Assembly: GCA_914767715.1 (NCBI GenBank)
Contig: OU612071.1
Span: forward strand, 560,001-620,000
Source: Membranipora membranacea
Taxonomy: Eukaryota; Bryozoa; Gymnolaemata; Cheilostomatida; Membraniporidae
DNA length: 60,000 nt
Direction of reading: 5' to 3'
The notes under the pieces were generated by a model. It saw only the letters and a list, made by a program, of their open reading frames with translations. It searched no databases and had not been told where the DNA came from. Every line of letters starts with the position of its first letter. Position 1 is the stretch's first letter. Both the position numbers and the translations under genes were made by a program. Below, piece after piece: positions 37,001 to 50,100 of the stretch.

Positions 37001-39507
37001 TTATGGTCAAAATTTCCATTAGAAACATACTCCTCTCACTATATCCAAAATACTGCTGTTGCTCAGGAGAGGAGACAGTTCTATCATAGAATTTACCGGA
37101 TTATGACCTTGACCTCACAGGTACAAAAACTTCTAGACTTATTATCCTACAGATTAATTACAGATTGAGTTGTATTCCGCTGCATAAAAATTTTGGCGGA
37201 CGCCTGTAAAAATGGAATTGAATTTCATAAAAAATTATTTACTGTTATTAATGTGGTAACTTTTTTAATGTCTACCAATCAAAGTATCACATGTTGGCCA
37301 TCATGGTCAGACCGAAGGTCAACAGACAGGATTAATAACTGGTATTTAGTAGCCTTGTCACATGTCTACTTATTTCAGATTTGGGGTCATCCCAAGAATA
37401 AAAAAGGTAGCCGGATGACAAGACTAGGTGTTTAGTATCAGGTGATATTAACCTACCACTTCTGTAATCTGGTTTTTCACTTTATCTAGTGTCTCTTGAC
37501 TTGGCATGTTGTTATCAGGCTGCTGATTGGTAGGTGAATTCTCTCCAATTTCCTGATTGGATGACGATTTGTGTAATTTAGAGTCGTTCCCCTCCGACAC
37601 CTCTTGACCTTTATAAAGCGTCAAGTGATTTAGTGTATGTAGGTCATCCTTACAGGCAAACTTGTACTTAATCTGTAATAATTATAATAATAGTCTGTAC
37701 TCATACAAAGAGAATACAGCTCCTCTTGGGACTTCCCGGCTCTGTACAAACTACATACAACGGGCCTCAGACTGCAAGGTGCACAAAACACAGTGAGACA
37801 GAGTCAAGTTATTACTAACTTCATACACGGTATTATATAACTTAATCATCTACCGAGCAAATTGTCTGTATATGTATGAAGTTAACTAACCTGATCAGAC
37901 AGAGATAGTGTGATGGCGCGACGTGATATAACTCCGCCCTCATCCCTTATAACTCCGCCTTCATCTCTTATATTACTATACTGTGTATGACTGATCTTAT
38001 CATCTAACATTAAGAAAAAATCAGTGATATAAAACTTACAGACCACCCGCGAAGGGAGATATTATATAGCCAGTTAGATGTAACTCGAGAAGCCTGGAAT
38101 GCAGGAAAGTTGCATAAAACTTGATCTAGAGTGAGTTGGTGATATGAAGTCCTATAACAGCTTGTATGTATTACCGTTACATGACCGGCTGATGTATAAC
38201 TATACCTTGATGTGAGGCTGATTTAGAAGCTGAGCACGATACAGCGACTCGATGTGTGGCAACAGGAAACAGAACTGAATTTAGTCTGTCTGTGTGTCTG
38301 TCATACTCACTAAATAAAAGAGAAAATGATGTTGGTCATAATAAGGGCTCTTATCACATCCCATATCACATCCCATATCCCGCATATACCCATATACCAC
38401 ATCTCGCCGCAACAAGGAAAAAAAACTCGGCATGCAAAAGATAAAGTGATGAGTGTTCATTCTTCCAATCCCCCTCTCAGGCTGCAGTCCTGTATCCCCC
38501 CCAACCCTCTCAGGCACAGCCAAAAGCTAAGAAATGTAGCTGCAGAGCCCAGGAACATAGAAAATATCCCCAACAGACATTTAAAAGTTCTAAATGTTTA
38601 TTCTGAGTAGCTGACTGCTATACACACTCAACAATTTGTTTGGCACCTAGGTCTTCATCATTTCATATAACACTAAAGAAAAAAAGATCAAATAATAAAA
38701 CGTACTATTGACATGATCTGTTTGTATGACCTTAAAGTGAGGCCGTGTTCAACAAATCAACACAGCTACATAACAGAGACAGGGACCAATAACTGGAAAT
38801 CCTAGTAAAACGTCTAACATCTAACACCTAGCGTCTAACACCTAATGTCTAACACCTAATGTCTCACACCTAACGTCTAACAACTAGCATCTAACACCTT
38901 ACATCTAACACCCAACGTCTAACACCCAACGTCCAACACCTAAAATCTAACATCTAACACCTAGCGTCTAACACCTAACGTCTAACATCCAACACCTAAC
39001 ATCTAACGTCTATCATCTAGCGTCTGACACCTAACATATGACACCTAACGCCTAACATCTAACAACAACATTACAGAAATTTTTGCAGTTCTAAATGGGC
39101 ATTTAAAACCGTAGCTGGCGAGGGATGTTGTATGAATTGCAGCATTGTTGTTAAATCAATACAGCATTGTTTTACAGCCACTATCGTCAAAAATCCTTTG
39201 ACATGTGTTTGATTAGACTAAGTCCCTAAACTATATCTTAGCATGCAACATGGGCTGCACCAACAAACCCTCTACTATGACTTTTTCATAAAACTGGCTA
39301 TTGGCCACATAGAACTGGACTTTTTCTGTAATGAAACATCTTATATCTAACCAGGGAGTTCCATTCTCCCTGATCTAACACCTAGCGTCTACAATCAAAC
39401 ACCTAATGTCTAGCACCTAACACTCACCTGTGTTTGATGCTGAGCAGCTGACTCAGAGAACTACATCTGTGTATAAAACTTCTCTGATACTGAATCAGAT
39501 GATTCAT
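34018..39507 (-). CDS. C6orf136/DUF2358-like protein, complete, 9 exons
   Basis: Exons: 39507-39428, 38309-38206, 38003-37891, 37672-37457, 36637-36540, 36290-36165, 35652-35542, 35244-35175, 34146-34018. All have GT-AG borders and compatible phases (1047 nt, 348 residues). The N-terminus (MNHLIQYQRSFIHRCSSLSQ) is rich in Arg and Ser and lacks acids, like a mitochondrial presequence. Residues about 60-180 are polar and probably disordered. The C-terminal domain contains PHPYSLYTADVVLENN, ending TNQVSRGAQAY, then GTVRMRWCLKGIP, GFKFWKWNLWNL and HDGFNTFHVNQEGQIYKLRIDK. This order (PYSLY, RG-x-x-Y, W-x-x-x-GIP, DGFSTF-x-V) is what I recall of DUF2358 proteins such as human C6orf136. These share the NTF2-like small-domain look; their role is not well defined. 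The family call is from memory. Confidence 0.8.
34431..34695. repeat. 34-bp minisatellite in intron 8 of the DUF2358-like gene
   Basis: Seven to eight copies of a 34-bp unit containing GATTTAGGGGCTGAGCTGGC. Two units carry GGCACTGAG instead of GGGGCTGAG. Confidence 0.95.
36784..36905. repeat. 30-bp tandem repeat in intron 4 of the DUF2358-like gene
   Basis: Four copies of a 30-bp unit with the core AAGCCCCGCCCACAACAGT. The open frames reported on both strands here are artefacts of the 30-bp (10-codon) period. Confidence 0.9.
38806..39065. repeat. Degenerate 10-bp repeat in intron 1
   Basis: TAACACCTAA/CGTCTAACAC-type decamers recur about 25 times with many substitutions, directly followed by dispersed repeat copy B. 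Confidence 0.85.
39079..39327 (+). repeat. Dispersed repeat, copy B
   Basis: Partner of 2281-2512, inside intron 1 of the DUF2358-like gene on the opposite strand to that gene. It has an extra GGCGAGGGATG segment absent from copy A. Confidence 0.7.
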
Positions 39508-39764
39508 CAGCAGACTCTACAACAACAGTAGAGGGGATAAATCTAACTTATCAGCTTATACTATAACTCTTTACTGTCACAGTTAAAACACCCTCATTGT
39601 CCAAACAGATGAGCGAAAGTAACATAGGCCTACCACATACCCATATATATATAACTTTCCTGGTTCCTGGTTTTGGCAAGATGCAAACGTCGATATTGAA
39701 TCGTGACTTTAGCAACTGGTTGGGGAAAGAACGTATTTAGTTTTTTATTTGAGGTCGGCTAGGG

Positions 39765-39880
39765 TGTATGACCAGTGACGGTCAAATCAGGAGTTTGCAC
39801 CGACGGGCACCACTGAGGATCGAACCCATGACCTTGCTGTCAAGAGTGCGGCGCTCTACCAACTGGGCTATTCCTGATCC
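39765..39880 (-). mobile_element. tRNA-like SINE or tRNA pseudogene
   Basis: On the minus strand: AATAGCCCAGTTGGTAGAGC (A box), an anticodon-arm-like region around CTCTTGACAG, then GGTCATGGGTTCGATCCTCA (B box). The 5' and 3' ends do not form an acceptor stem, and a tail continues with GCACCGACGG-type sequence on the plus strand, so it is a tRNA-derived SINE rather than a working tRNA. Its tail differs from the SINE family at 7769 and 16137. Confidence 0.6.
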
Positions 39881-41897
39881 TTTATACACCTTTATATAGG
39901 TAAATAAATGTGTATAACTCGTTAATCATTGACCCTTGTTAGAATAAACAGTGGTGATTTTGTGTCAAGCTAGGAGTAGTACCACTTTTACACCATTTGG
40001 GACAACACACATCCAGCATGGGCCAGTCTTGATTTTAACGCATTTCTGTTTTTGCGTGAGCCTCAGCAACAGTTTATAAAATAAATGTCCGGAGTCTGCA
40101 ACTCAACTGTCTCCTCCTCCTTCTCTTAATGTGCAATACTGTCTTTATGCTGGGATCTCACGGTTATAAGCAGTTAACAAGCACAGCTCGCTCCTCGGTT
40201 GCCAGCACGAGGTCCGGGGGATACAGGTTTTGAAGAGTGTCTCTGAAACTCTAAACCAAGGAGTGAAGCCTGGCTTATCAAAATTTATCAGGCCTTTTGT
40301 GGACTCAACTGTGTATGTATTTGTCCTTTGCTGCATCGGATGGCCTCTCTCTTACAATCTTATCTTAGGTTTTCCCAGATATTATCAAGCCCTTCCTTCC
40401 ACAGCTTTACAAGACAGGCTTAGTTGACATTGATACTGTAGGTAAGAAGAAGGGTAAAGATTAATTAATATTAATAATAATATTAAAGAAAGGAACACTC
40501 ACACTGACACTCACAGCTTGTTTTTGTAACATTGTTGTAACTTGGGATAGAAGTTGATTCTCGTATTGTGATCCAGGTCACTCTGTTGATATCACAGTAG
40601 AAGGCTTCTTCCTCCAGTTTACTTCACCAACAAGCAGCAGGGTGTCAAGGGATCGAAAGATAATTGATACTCAGTCTCATGCAACAATTGAAGAACTTGC
40701 TGAAATTTTTCCAAATAACTTCATGTTGGAGTCACTAAATAGTTTCATGATGAAAGCTAGGAGACTAAGAGAGTGTCCAATATATTCCCATCACTTCACA
40801 GGAAGAACCTGTGCTAAATCAGCCGGACACATTTTGACATGAGAAGGCAATACACAAATATGGGTTAATCCATGCAAATCACTCAATCACTCAGAATGGG
40901 AGACAACATAGAAATATATTAGACTGTTATGAGGCAGTTATGTTTTACCAATGAACTATAACTTTACTGATGAATTATAAGTTTGCTGGATTTACAGCAC
41001 AATGGTGACTATCGCACAAATAAAAGAATGTGCTAGAGAAAGATGACATTGGAAAGAAAATTTTTTCTTCCAGGTTCTATTCGTGACCGCCTAGCTGTGC
41101 TATATTCAGACATACATCATCACAAACGCCAATACTCTCATAAGACTAAAATAACATTATGTTGTGACAAGTTGTGTGACCTGTGGAGAGCCATCAAAAC
41201 AGGCGTTTGATACAAAATTTTCTGGAGCATTTGTTATCTGGCTATATCTTGAGAAGTTATGCACAACCATTCTTCAAACTTTACCGTATGACCGTAGACA
41301 TTGATGGATACACAATGTGAAAGTGAGACGGTGATCGACCAATTAGCCCAGGAGTTATGACTTTATGAGTGAAACATATGTGAGATGCATGTGGGCAGGT
41401 AGGGTGGGATAGACCCCCTCCCACCCACCTGATGTGGGCAGGGAGAGTGGATACCACAGAGTAAGGTCAATCTTAATTACTGTTATGAGTCAAATAAAAC
41501 ATTTGACTAAATTTCATTCAGCCGGCTGCTATTTTATGATGTAAATTAGCATCATGTCTTATTTTTCGTTTATCATCTCTTTATCATATCTTAATTGCAA
41601 ATTTTCTCTGTCATATTTACCAATAGTACTACCCATACCCATACATACATACTAATAAAGAACATTTGTCAAAAAAAAATCTCTATACATTATAATATAT
41701 ATATAAATATATTATTGATTAGGGATGCAGTAAAAAACTCACGTTGATTTATAGTCTCGATAACCTGTGATACCATGTGAGAAACTGTGTTCGGTTTATT
41801 TGTTTCCGGTATCATCAGATGGGTCTACGGACTGTATATAATAATGTGGCACAGTAGTATTTTCAGGTGCGATGCCCTCCCTGACACCACTGTGCTC

Positions 41898-42172
41898 CGC
41901 CGGGATATGAGCACGAGACCACTCGATAGAGATACCCCTGCCCTATTCATCGCACCGCGGCCGAGATCCGCCGGGATATGAGCACGGGACCACTCGATTG
42001 AGATACCCCTGCCCTATTCACCGCGGCCGAGATCCGGCGGGATATGAGCACGGGACCACTCGATTGAGATACCCCTGCCCTATTCATAGCACCGCGGCCG
42101 AGATCCGCCGGGATATGAGCACGGGACCACTCGATTGAGATACCCCTGCCCTATTCATTGCACCGCGGCCGA
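41898..42172. repeat. About 70-bp GC-rich tandem array
   Basis: Four copies of a unit containing GATATGAGCACGGGACCACT and CCGCGGCCGAGATCCG, much richer in G+C and CpG than the surroundings. Copies are nearly identical apart from a missing ATCGCAC-type segment in one. Confidence 0.9.
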
Positions 42173-44136
42173 AATATAGGGAAGTAGGGAATAGGGATTT
42201 ATAGTACCTCTCTCAAATTCTCCATTATAAAACGATCCATTACATTTGTTACAGATTCTATATAAGCAATGAACTCCCTCTTCATTGCTATAAGCGATCG
42301 ATAAATAATTGGGTTCCTGTAGTCTGCTGCAGGATTCAAATGTCAAGTCATTTTGAAATTGGGGGTTTTTCAACAACTTTGGAGCCAAGACTACATGAAT
42401 TCCATGCCCTATCCTCAAAAGTTTGCAGGTTTTTGCATCAAGTTCTGATTTTTGCCAATCTTTTCATTCTATACTGCTGTTGTGGGGTTGAAATTGCTGA
42501 GTTGTTTGCACATTCGACATCAATATTAATTGGGAGTTGTGTTCTCAATTATCAGTGGGCAATAATCAATAGCCCCAAATCCAAGGTCTGAAATTAATAT
42601 TATGAATCGGGTCGTACCATTACTTTTCATCACATTATATTTGGCTATTTGCTGCTGAGCTCCCACAGCTATTGCCATTTATTTCCGTTTAGGAATTTTC
42701 TTCTGAGTAAAATTCTGGATTGTTTTCAATCCAGGGACGAAAACTTACTAATTGATGGATATGTTTGGCAGAAGGCTCTCTGGGGACAGCAATACAAGTG
42801 GAAAAGAGCTGGATGGTAGGTTTAAGTTTACTCAGAATTTCAATCAGTTTGATGATTCATAACTATTACAGAAAAAAGAGTGGCAAGACTTATCACATCA
42901 CCACCATGCACACTGCTGTGACTGACTTTTGACTACCTATTCTATTATCTATGATTGATGATGATCTCCATCAATCGTTATACATGTAAGATAATTAGTA
43001 TAGAACTACTGCCCACTACAGCTACACCATAATATAATAGGCCAAGTAAGTCCATTTATTGAAGCAATAAGTGTTATTATACAGTAGAGTAGGTAGAGTA
43101 GCCTACCTATAAGTAAGAAAAGCATTGAATCAAGGATTCCAAGAGAAATCCTTGATTGAATTAATTAATGCTTAAAATTAGTCACTTTAGACTTTAGTGG
43201 AGAATTTATTTTTCTCCTTGAATTTGTTGATAGAAAAGATGCAGTGTATTGAAAGCAAAATCTATTATATTTATATTATTATTTTATTTAATATCCCTAT
43301 TTCAGTCAGTATTTTCCATCCAATTTTTCTAACTTTCTTTCACTAACTATATCAGAGGCCTCCCAATCACAGCTCATGAAGAACAGCCAGTACTGGTGTG
43401 TAAACTGGAAACACAACACATGGCACTTAAGTCATGGGGCGGTGCTAACTTTAGTTCCCTTGAAACTTCACTCTTTTCTTAACTACCTAGAGATTTCTGA
43501 GAGCAGTGTGGGCCTGTGATTTACAATTTAACTCATCGCTCATCACTTCATGGCTAGCCTCTTCAGAGCGTTATAGAAAATCTAAGGGTTCTTTTTAATT
43601 GAGGTAGGACTTCTTTTTATCAAGGTTAAGAAGTTTATACTGACCTCATAATTGCCATTTTTGTTTGGACATTTGTGTCCCTTTTTTGAGGCTTATAACT
43701 TAGCCCATTGAACTGTATTTTATCTCATGTTACGTCATCCCTTCCCCCAGAGTTCACCAACTTGCTGATTGAAATTGAGCCTAGTCTCCAGATCTCAGAT
43801 CTGTAGCACAATGCCTCGGTCTCTCAAACTCCAAATATAAACTTAGGCCGTTGCCAAATCAGGGTCTCTGCAACAGTTGATTGGCCTGTAACGAAAATCT
43901 TTCTAGAGAAGCTACGTCAAAATTTCATGGTCTCTGTTAGTAGTAGTATATGTTAGTCAACAGAAATGATCTCAGCATTTCCCAAAGAAGTAGGTTTTGT
44001 GATTGGAAGCTGTTGGTACACATCTCAACTTCAATTAAACATATTTTGGATTGATAATACTGCAACTTCTTCCGTCATTACATTATTCCTCATTCGTTCC
44101 AGACGACCTATAAATCATTCAATTAGTTATGTTGAG

Positions 44137-47100
44137 ATGGAAAGGGTTCATGTAATGATATCATATAATATTGTAGATAATTCAGTGAATGTATTACTAG
44201 AAGGGATAGCCGACTATACAGACTTATTACCGGATCGTAAATTATCCCCATCGCCTCACGTGAGTCACCACCAAGTATACAGTCACATTATGTTACCGAG
44301 TATACTGTCACCGAGTATACAGTCATTGAGTGTACAGTCATATTATGTCATGGTTGTGTTATTATATTCTGATTGTCACCTCATGAGATAATATCTTTAG
44401 AATATTAGAATATTGTTAGGGTCACTAGCTGAGTTACTGCTTACTTATTACGTTAGTTCATGAAGCAGCTTTACTTATTCGTATCTGTTGTAATTAAAGG
44501 AGGAATTATTTGATGGTGAACACCTGCTCAGTCTTCCTCAGGATGTAGCTGATGACATCATAGAGAACTTCCTGTCTGGGGGCGGGACTTATCCTGATGA
44601 GGTCGGCGGAGAAGATAATAATTCAGACAGCGGAATAAGCAGTAAGTATTACAGAATATATTGGGAGTAGTTCTGTTATAGTAGTTTTTTTTGTATCTGT
44701 CTGGTTATCTAGCATTACTGTTATTACAGCTGAGCCTTAAAGTAGCATTCAACCCTGGCACCCTTAAATGAATCCACTTGCAATTTGCCTTCACAGATAA
44801 GCAACATACATGTGAATTCAAGGTATAAGCGCTGGCTCTGCACCACGGGGCAGTCAGCAACCCCTAAACCCTGATGGCCCCAGTAAACTGAATGAAATTG
44901 AGAAGCTATATTTTGTTTATAATCTCTTAGAAAAGAGTAATTTTTTTTATGTAAAGCAATTAGGCCTATACTGTTTTTGTAGATGCTTTTGTAATTGAGA
45001 TGACTCTTTATATATTTAGATGAATACAAACAAAAGATAACTGCTTTAATTATAGGAACAAATACGTTTTTACATCAATTACTTCCAATAATCCTATATT
45101 TATTTTGAGGGTATTAACACTTGGCCAATCATATTGGGTATGCTTATTACTGAAACAAAATGGTGGAAGAGAGTTCGCAATTGGAATAATTAAAATTTTG
45201 TAATTTAATGTTTATTTATAAAATGCAAATTTAGAAGGAGTACATCATTACTTATGAAATATGCAGATATAACTTGAGTGGTTGTCTGACTACCTTACTG
45301 ATTATAGGCGGAGGAGACGCCAGTGTTAAACAGGAACCCCTCTCCCCTCAGTCCCCTTACTTCATAGCTGTATCTCCTGATGAAGTATGTAACTCCGCCC
45401 CTCTCAGCTTTCTATCCAATCAGAAATCAGCCAACCAGAACTTTGCCTCAGCTTCATCGTCCAATCAGCATACTCTGTACGAGATCTCACCTGATCAGCT
45501 ATGTGATATTTCACATGGAGAACAGATAGCCTTGGTTAGTAGACATTCGCAATGTTACTTATCTATGAGTTACTTTAAAGACTTCAGAAGGACCACAGCA
45601 ATACATTGACTGACATCTAGTTCTGCAGTAGTCACGCAATATTTTCACACTGGGAAAGCTCAGAGCATTTCTGGGTATAAATTATGTATAGTGTTAGAAA
45701 TTGTCCTCCCTTATCATATATGATGTATCAATGTAATCTACGAGGCCTACTGCTGTACCAGCCCAATAAACTACCATGTCTATCTACTTGAGAGCGCTTT
45801 ATAAATTAATAAATGAAGCTATCTACTATAGTAAAATATCTCCTGACAATGGAACTATATTTATTTCGAACTTAGTGGGAAAGAATGGTGATTTATTATA
45901 CTGGCACAGCACTAGGCCTCATAGATACCTCTTATTATACTGGCACAGCACTAGGCCTCATAGATACCTCATACCCAATAGATGGTAGGGAGGACAATTT
46001 CTAATACATAATTTTTACCCGGAAGTGCTCTGAATTTTCTAAATGCGAAAAAATTGCAAAATTGTAGCGGAACTAGCTGCCAGGCTATATTACTGTGGTC
46101 CTTCTGAAGTCTTTAAATAATGATTATATACAGTGTGGAGAATTTCGTCGATTATACTGAATATAAACTTGGCCTGTTGACATTTATATTCAAGTTAGAT
46201 TAGTGATGTAACAACAATATATCTCTTTTCCAGACTAATTTATTAGCCTCAGATCCTACTCAGCAGTCTCATGTCTTATCTGGACAGCCACTTCACCACT
46301 CGAACGGGGTGTCTCTGCTGACGTCTCAAACATTCCATGCACAGCCACAGTCTAAACTGCCAAGAATTGAGCCTAAGCCTGAATATAAAGCTCCCCCTGG
46401 TGGCAGTGACACAGTTGTATATACGAAAGCTCCCCCTGGTGGCAGTGACACAGTTGTATATACAATCCACAGTAATAAGACCAAGGTATAGTTCTATATA
46501 AATATGTTGTAGTATTGAAAAGATCCGCTCATATTACATGTCCCCACAATTTAACTTGTATTAGCGTTTGTGTGAGATGCTGAGGGTATTATAGTGATGT
46601 GCATATGTCATTTATTGGAGAAAATGTTAGGAACCCACTCTCACCCCCTCAGATCCTGAATCTATGTATGTTGTATATATATATCTATCTTTGTATTTTG
46701 CTGCACATTATTTACCTGCTGTATTATGTTATTGTAGGACAGACCACTGCTTGTGAAACTAGATAATAATAATTGTGACACACAGACACGCCCCCTACAC
46801 ACACAGACACGCCCCCTACACACAACACATAATACTACACTATCCCCGCCTCCTGCTGCTGTTAGCCCCGTCTCCTCCTCAGTGCTCCTCTCAGGCTGCA
46901 GATCTTTGTATGCAGGAGATACACATCAGCAGACTCAGACTAACAGAGCTGGTGTTACCATAGCGACGAGTCGTCATGTGACCGAATATGATAAGAAGCA
47001 AGCTCGTATGATTAAAAACAGAGAAGCTGCAACTCTATCTAGAAAACGTAGAAAGGTTTGTATCTATATTTGTCTCTCTTAGTCCTGGAATGCTTGTGTG

Positions 47101-50100
47101 TGCCTCTGTGTGCGTCTGTCTGTGCGGCTCTGCCTCTTTGTGTGTCTGTCCGTGTTGCTCTGTATATATAGGTCTTGGCATGTTTCGGTGTCTTTGTACG
47201 CAGGAACAAAGCTCACTGACTAGTCGGATGGCAGCCTTTAAAAACAGTGGCTAGAACTGCACCTGCATTCGCAAAATTGGGGGATTAGGGTTTGACAGTA
47301 GTTGTTCATTGTAAAGGTGTTCATGCTGATCGCAATGATAACAATGATAACAATGTAATAACAGTTTTCAATAAGCGGCTAATTGCCAAAGTCGTTGGCA
47401 GCGATAAGGATGGTGATCATAGCAATATAATAAGCTTTCATGGATCTGATCATTCATAGGCGATGCCTGTAAATAACCATCATTGAAGCAAAACTACTTT
47501 TCAAATTTCCTGCCACCTGGAAAACTGGCTTCAGATGATAGTATAGATCTGACATTTTATGGTGGTTTTGTATTGGTATATGTATATGTAATATTTCGGT
47601 GATGTGTCTGATCGTATCATTTCTAGTACAGATATATGTATATTTATGTACTATTTCGGCAATGTGTCTGGTGTATCATTTCTAATACAGATATATTATG
47701 TGTGTTTGTTTATCTGTCAGGAGCATCTCCAGTATTTAGAAGAAAAATTAAAAGATACGGAGACAGAAAATGAGCGGCTAGAGAAAGAGAATAATAATCT
47801 GAGGGAGATGGTCAATGCCCTGTCAGTAGAGGTGAGATATCGCCCGCCGTATTATTAGTAATGCCCTGTCAGTAGAGGTGAGATATCGCCCGTATTATTA
47901 TAATTGGTTGTGTCACTCAATGTCCTGTCAGTAGAGGTGAGATATCGCCCGTATTATTATAATTGGTTGTGTCAGTAGAGGTGAGATATCGCCCGTATTA
48001 TTATAATTGGTTGTGTCAGTAGAGGTGAGATATCGCCCGTATTATTATAATTGGTTGTGTCAGTAGAGGTGAGATATCGCCAATATTATTATAATGCCCT
48101 GTCAGTAGAGGTGAGATATCGCCCGTATTATTATATTGCCCTGTCAGTAGAGGTGAGATATCGCCCGTATTATTATAATTGGTTGTGTCAGTAGAGGTGA
48201 GATATCGCCCGTATTATTAGTAATGCCCTGTCAGTAGAGGTGAGATATCGCCCGTATTATTATAATGTCCTGTCAGTAGAGGTGAGATATCGCCCGTATT
48301 ATTATAATTGGTTGTGTCAGTAGAGGTGAGATATCGCCCGTATTATTAGTAATGCCCTGTCAGTAGAGGTGAGATATCGCCCGTATTATTATAATGGTCA
48401 GTGCCCTGTCAGTAGAGGTGAGATATCGCCCGTATTATTATAATGCCCTGTCAGTAGAGGTGAGATATCGCCCGTATTATTATAATTGGTTGTGTCAGTA
48501 GAGGTGAGATATCGCCCGTATTATTAGTAATGCCCTGTCAGTAGAGGTGAGATATCGCCCGTTTTATTATAATGCCCTGTCAGTAGAGGTGAGATATCGC
48601 CCGTATTATTATAATTGGTTGTGTCAGTAGAGGTGAGATATCGCCCGTATTATTATAATTGGTTGCGTCAGTAGAGGTGAGATTTCGCCCGTATTATTAG
48701 TAATGCCCTGTCAGTAGAGGTGAGATATCGCCCGTATTATTATAATGCCCTGTCAGTAGAGGTGAGATATCGCCCGTATTATTATAATTGGTTGTGTCAG
48801 TAGAGGTGAGATATCGCCCGTATTATTAGTAATGCCCTGTCAGTAGAGGTGAGATATCGCCCGTATTATTATAATGCCCTGTCAGTAGAGGTGAGATATC
48901 GCCCGTATTATTATAATGCCCTGTCAGTAGAGGTGAGATATCGCCCGTATTATTAGTAATGCCCTGTCAGTAGAGGTGAGATATCGCCCGTATTATTATA
49001 ATGCCCTGTCAGTAGAGGTGAGATATCGCCCGTATTATTATAATGCCCTGTCAGTAGAGGTGTGATATCGCCCGTATTATTAGTAATGCCCTGTCAGTAG
49101 AGGTGAGATATCGCCCGTATTATTATAATGCCCTGTCAGTAGAGGTGAGATATCGCCCGTATTAATAGTAATGCCCTGTCAGTAGAGGTGAGATATCGCC
49201 CGTATTATTATAATTGGTTGCGTCAGTAGAGGTGAGATATCGCCCGTATTATTAGTAACGCCCTGTCAGTAGAGGTGAGATATCGCCCGTATTATTATAA
49301 TGCCCTGTCAGTAGAGGTGAGATATCGCCCGTATAATTAGTAATGCCCTGTCAGTAGAGGTGAGATATCGCCCGCCGTATTATTATAATTGGTTGTGTCG
49401 GTAGAGGTGAGATATCGCACGTATTATTATAATGCCCTGTCAGTAGAGGTGAGATATCGCCCGTATTATTATAATTGGTTGTCTCACTATTTCTGTTTAA
49501 AGACTACCCAAAGATCAAAGAATGTTACAGTCAGGCAGTTACTAATGATAAAGTTGTGTCAGATTTACATGGTGAAAATAGACAATGCTCTACTTGGCAT
49601 GAATTATTGATAGTGAATAAATGCTTTCCATAAGGGAAGGTAACTCACAGCAAGGAGTTAAAGACTCCTTGCTCACAGTCACAGTGTCCCGGAAGTGAGT
49701 GTTGCCTGTATTGCACATCCGGGAGATTGTGACATCATTATGAATCATAAGTAACTGCCTGACTATAACATGCTTTGCCTTTGTCTTTGTCTTTAAAACG
49801 TGTTGATAATATAGTTTCAAGCTTTCGGATACAGCACAGAGTGATGACAAGGTTGTATATCTCCTTAATATTCTTCAGATGACCTTGACCTTATAACAGT
49901 GCGAAGGCTACAGCAGATCATACATAACATAAAGTCTGATTTATCTATTCTTAGAACGAGTCATTACGATCAAGAGGCGGACTTCTTATAGCTCCTCCCA
50001 TAAAGAGAAAAGTCGTAACATCGATGCTACTGGCTGTCTGTTTTCTGTTTACTCTGAATGTGTTCAATTACCCTGCCAGGTTAGTCATAGTAATGATATC

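Larger units (their letters stand above)
39508..44136. other. Intergenic region between divergent genes
   Basis: The DUF2358-like gene reads left and ATF6 reads right, so both promoters should lie here. Contents I can identify are a tRNA-like element at 39765-39880 and a GC-rich tandem array at 41898-42172. Open frames near 40642-40842 and 42155-42418 have no recognised similarity. Confidence 0.5.

Noticed and set aside
36732-37022. Overlapping open frames on both strands with repeated motifs
   Set aside because: They come from the 30-bp tandem repeat in intron 4 of the DUF2358-like gene.
39810-39880. Functional tRNA gene on the minus strand
   Set aside because: A and B boxes are present, but the 5' and 3' ends cannot pair as an acceptor stem and a SINE-like tail follows.
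43966-44136. ATF6 start at the upstream ATG 43966
   Set aside because: The extra 57 residues are compositionally unlike the ATF6 N-terminus. ATG 44137 or 44155 is nearer the acidic block, although the point cannot be settled without a transcript.
43966-44391. 141-codon plus-strand frame as a separate gene
   Set aside because: It is ATF6 exon 1 read through its donor (GTGAGT at 44260) into the intron.
47815-49483. CRISPR-like array
   Set aside because: Units are contiguous tandem copies without unique spacers, in an intron of an animal gene. The same holds for the other arrays.
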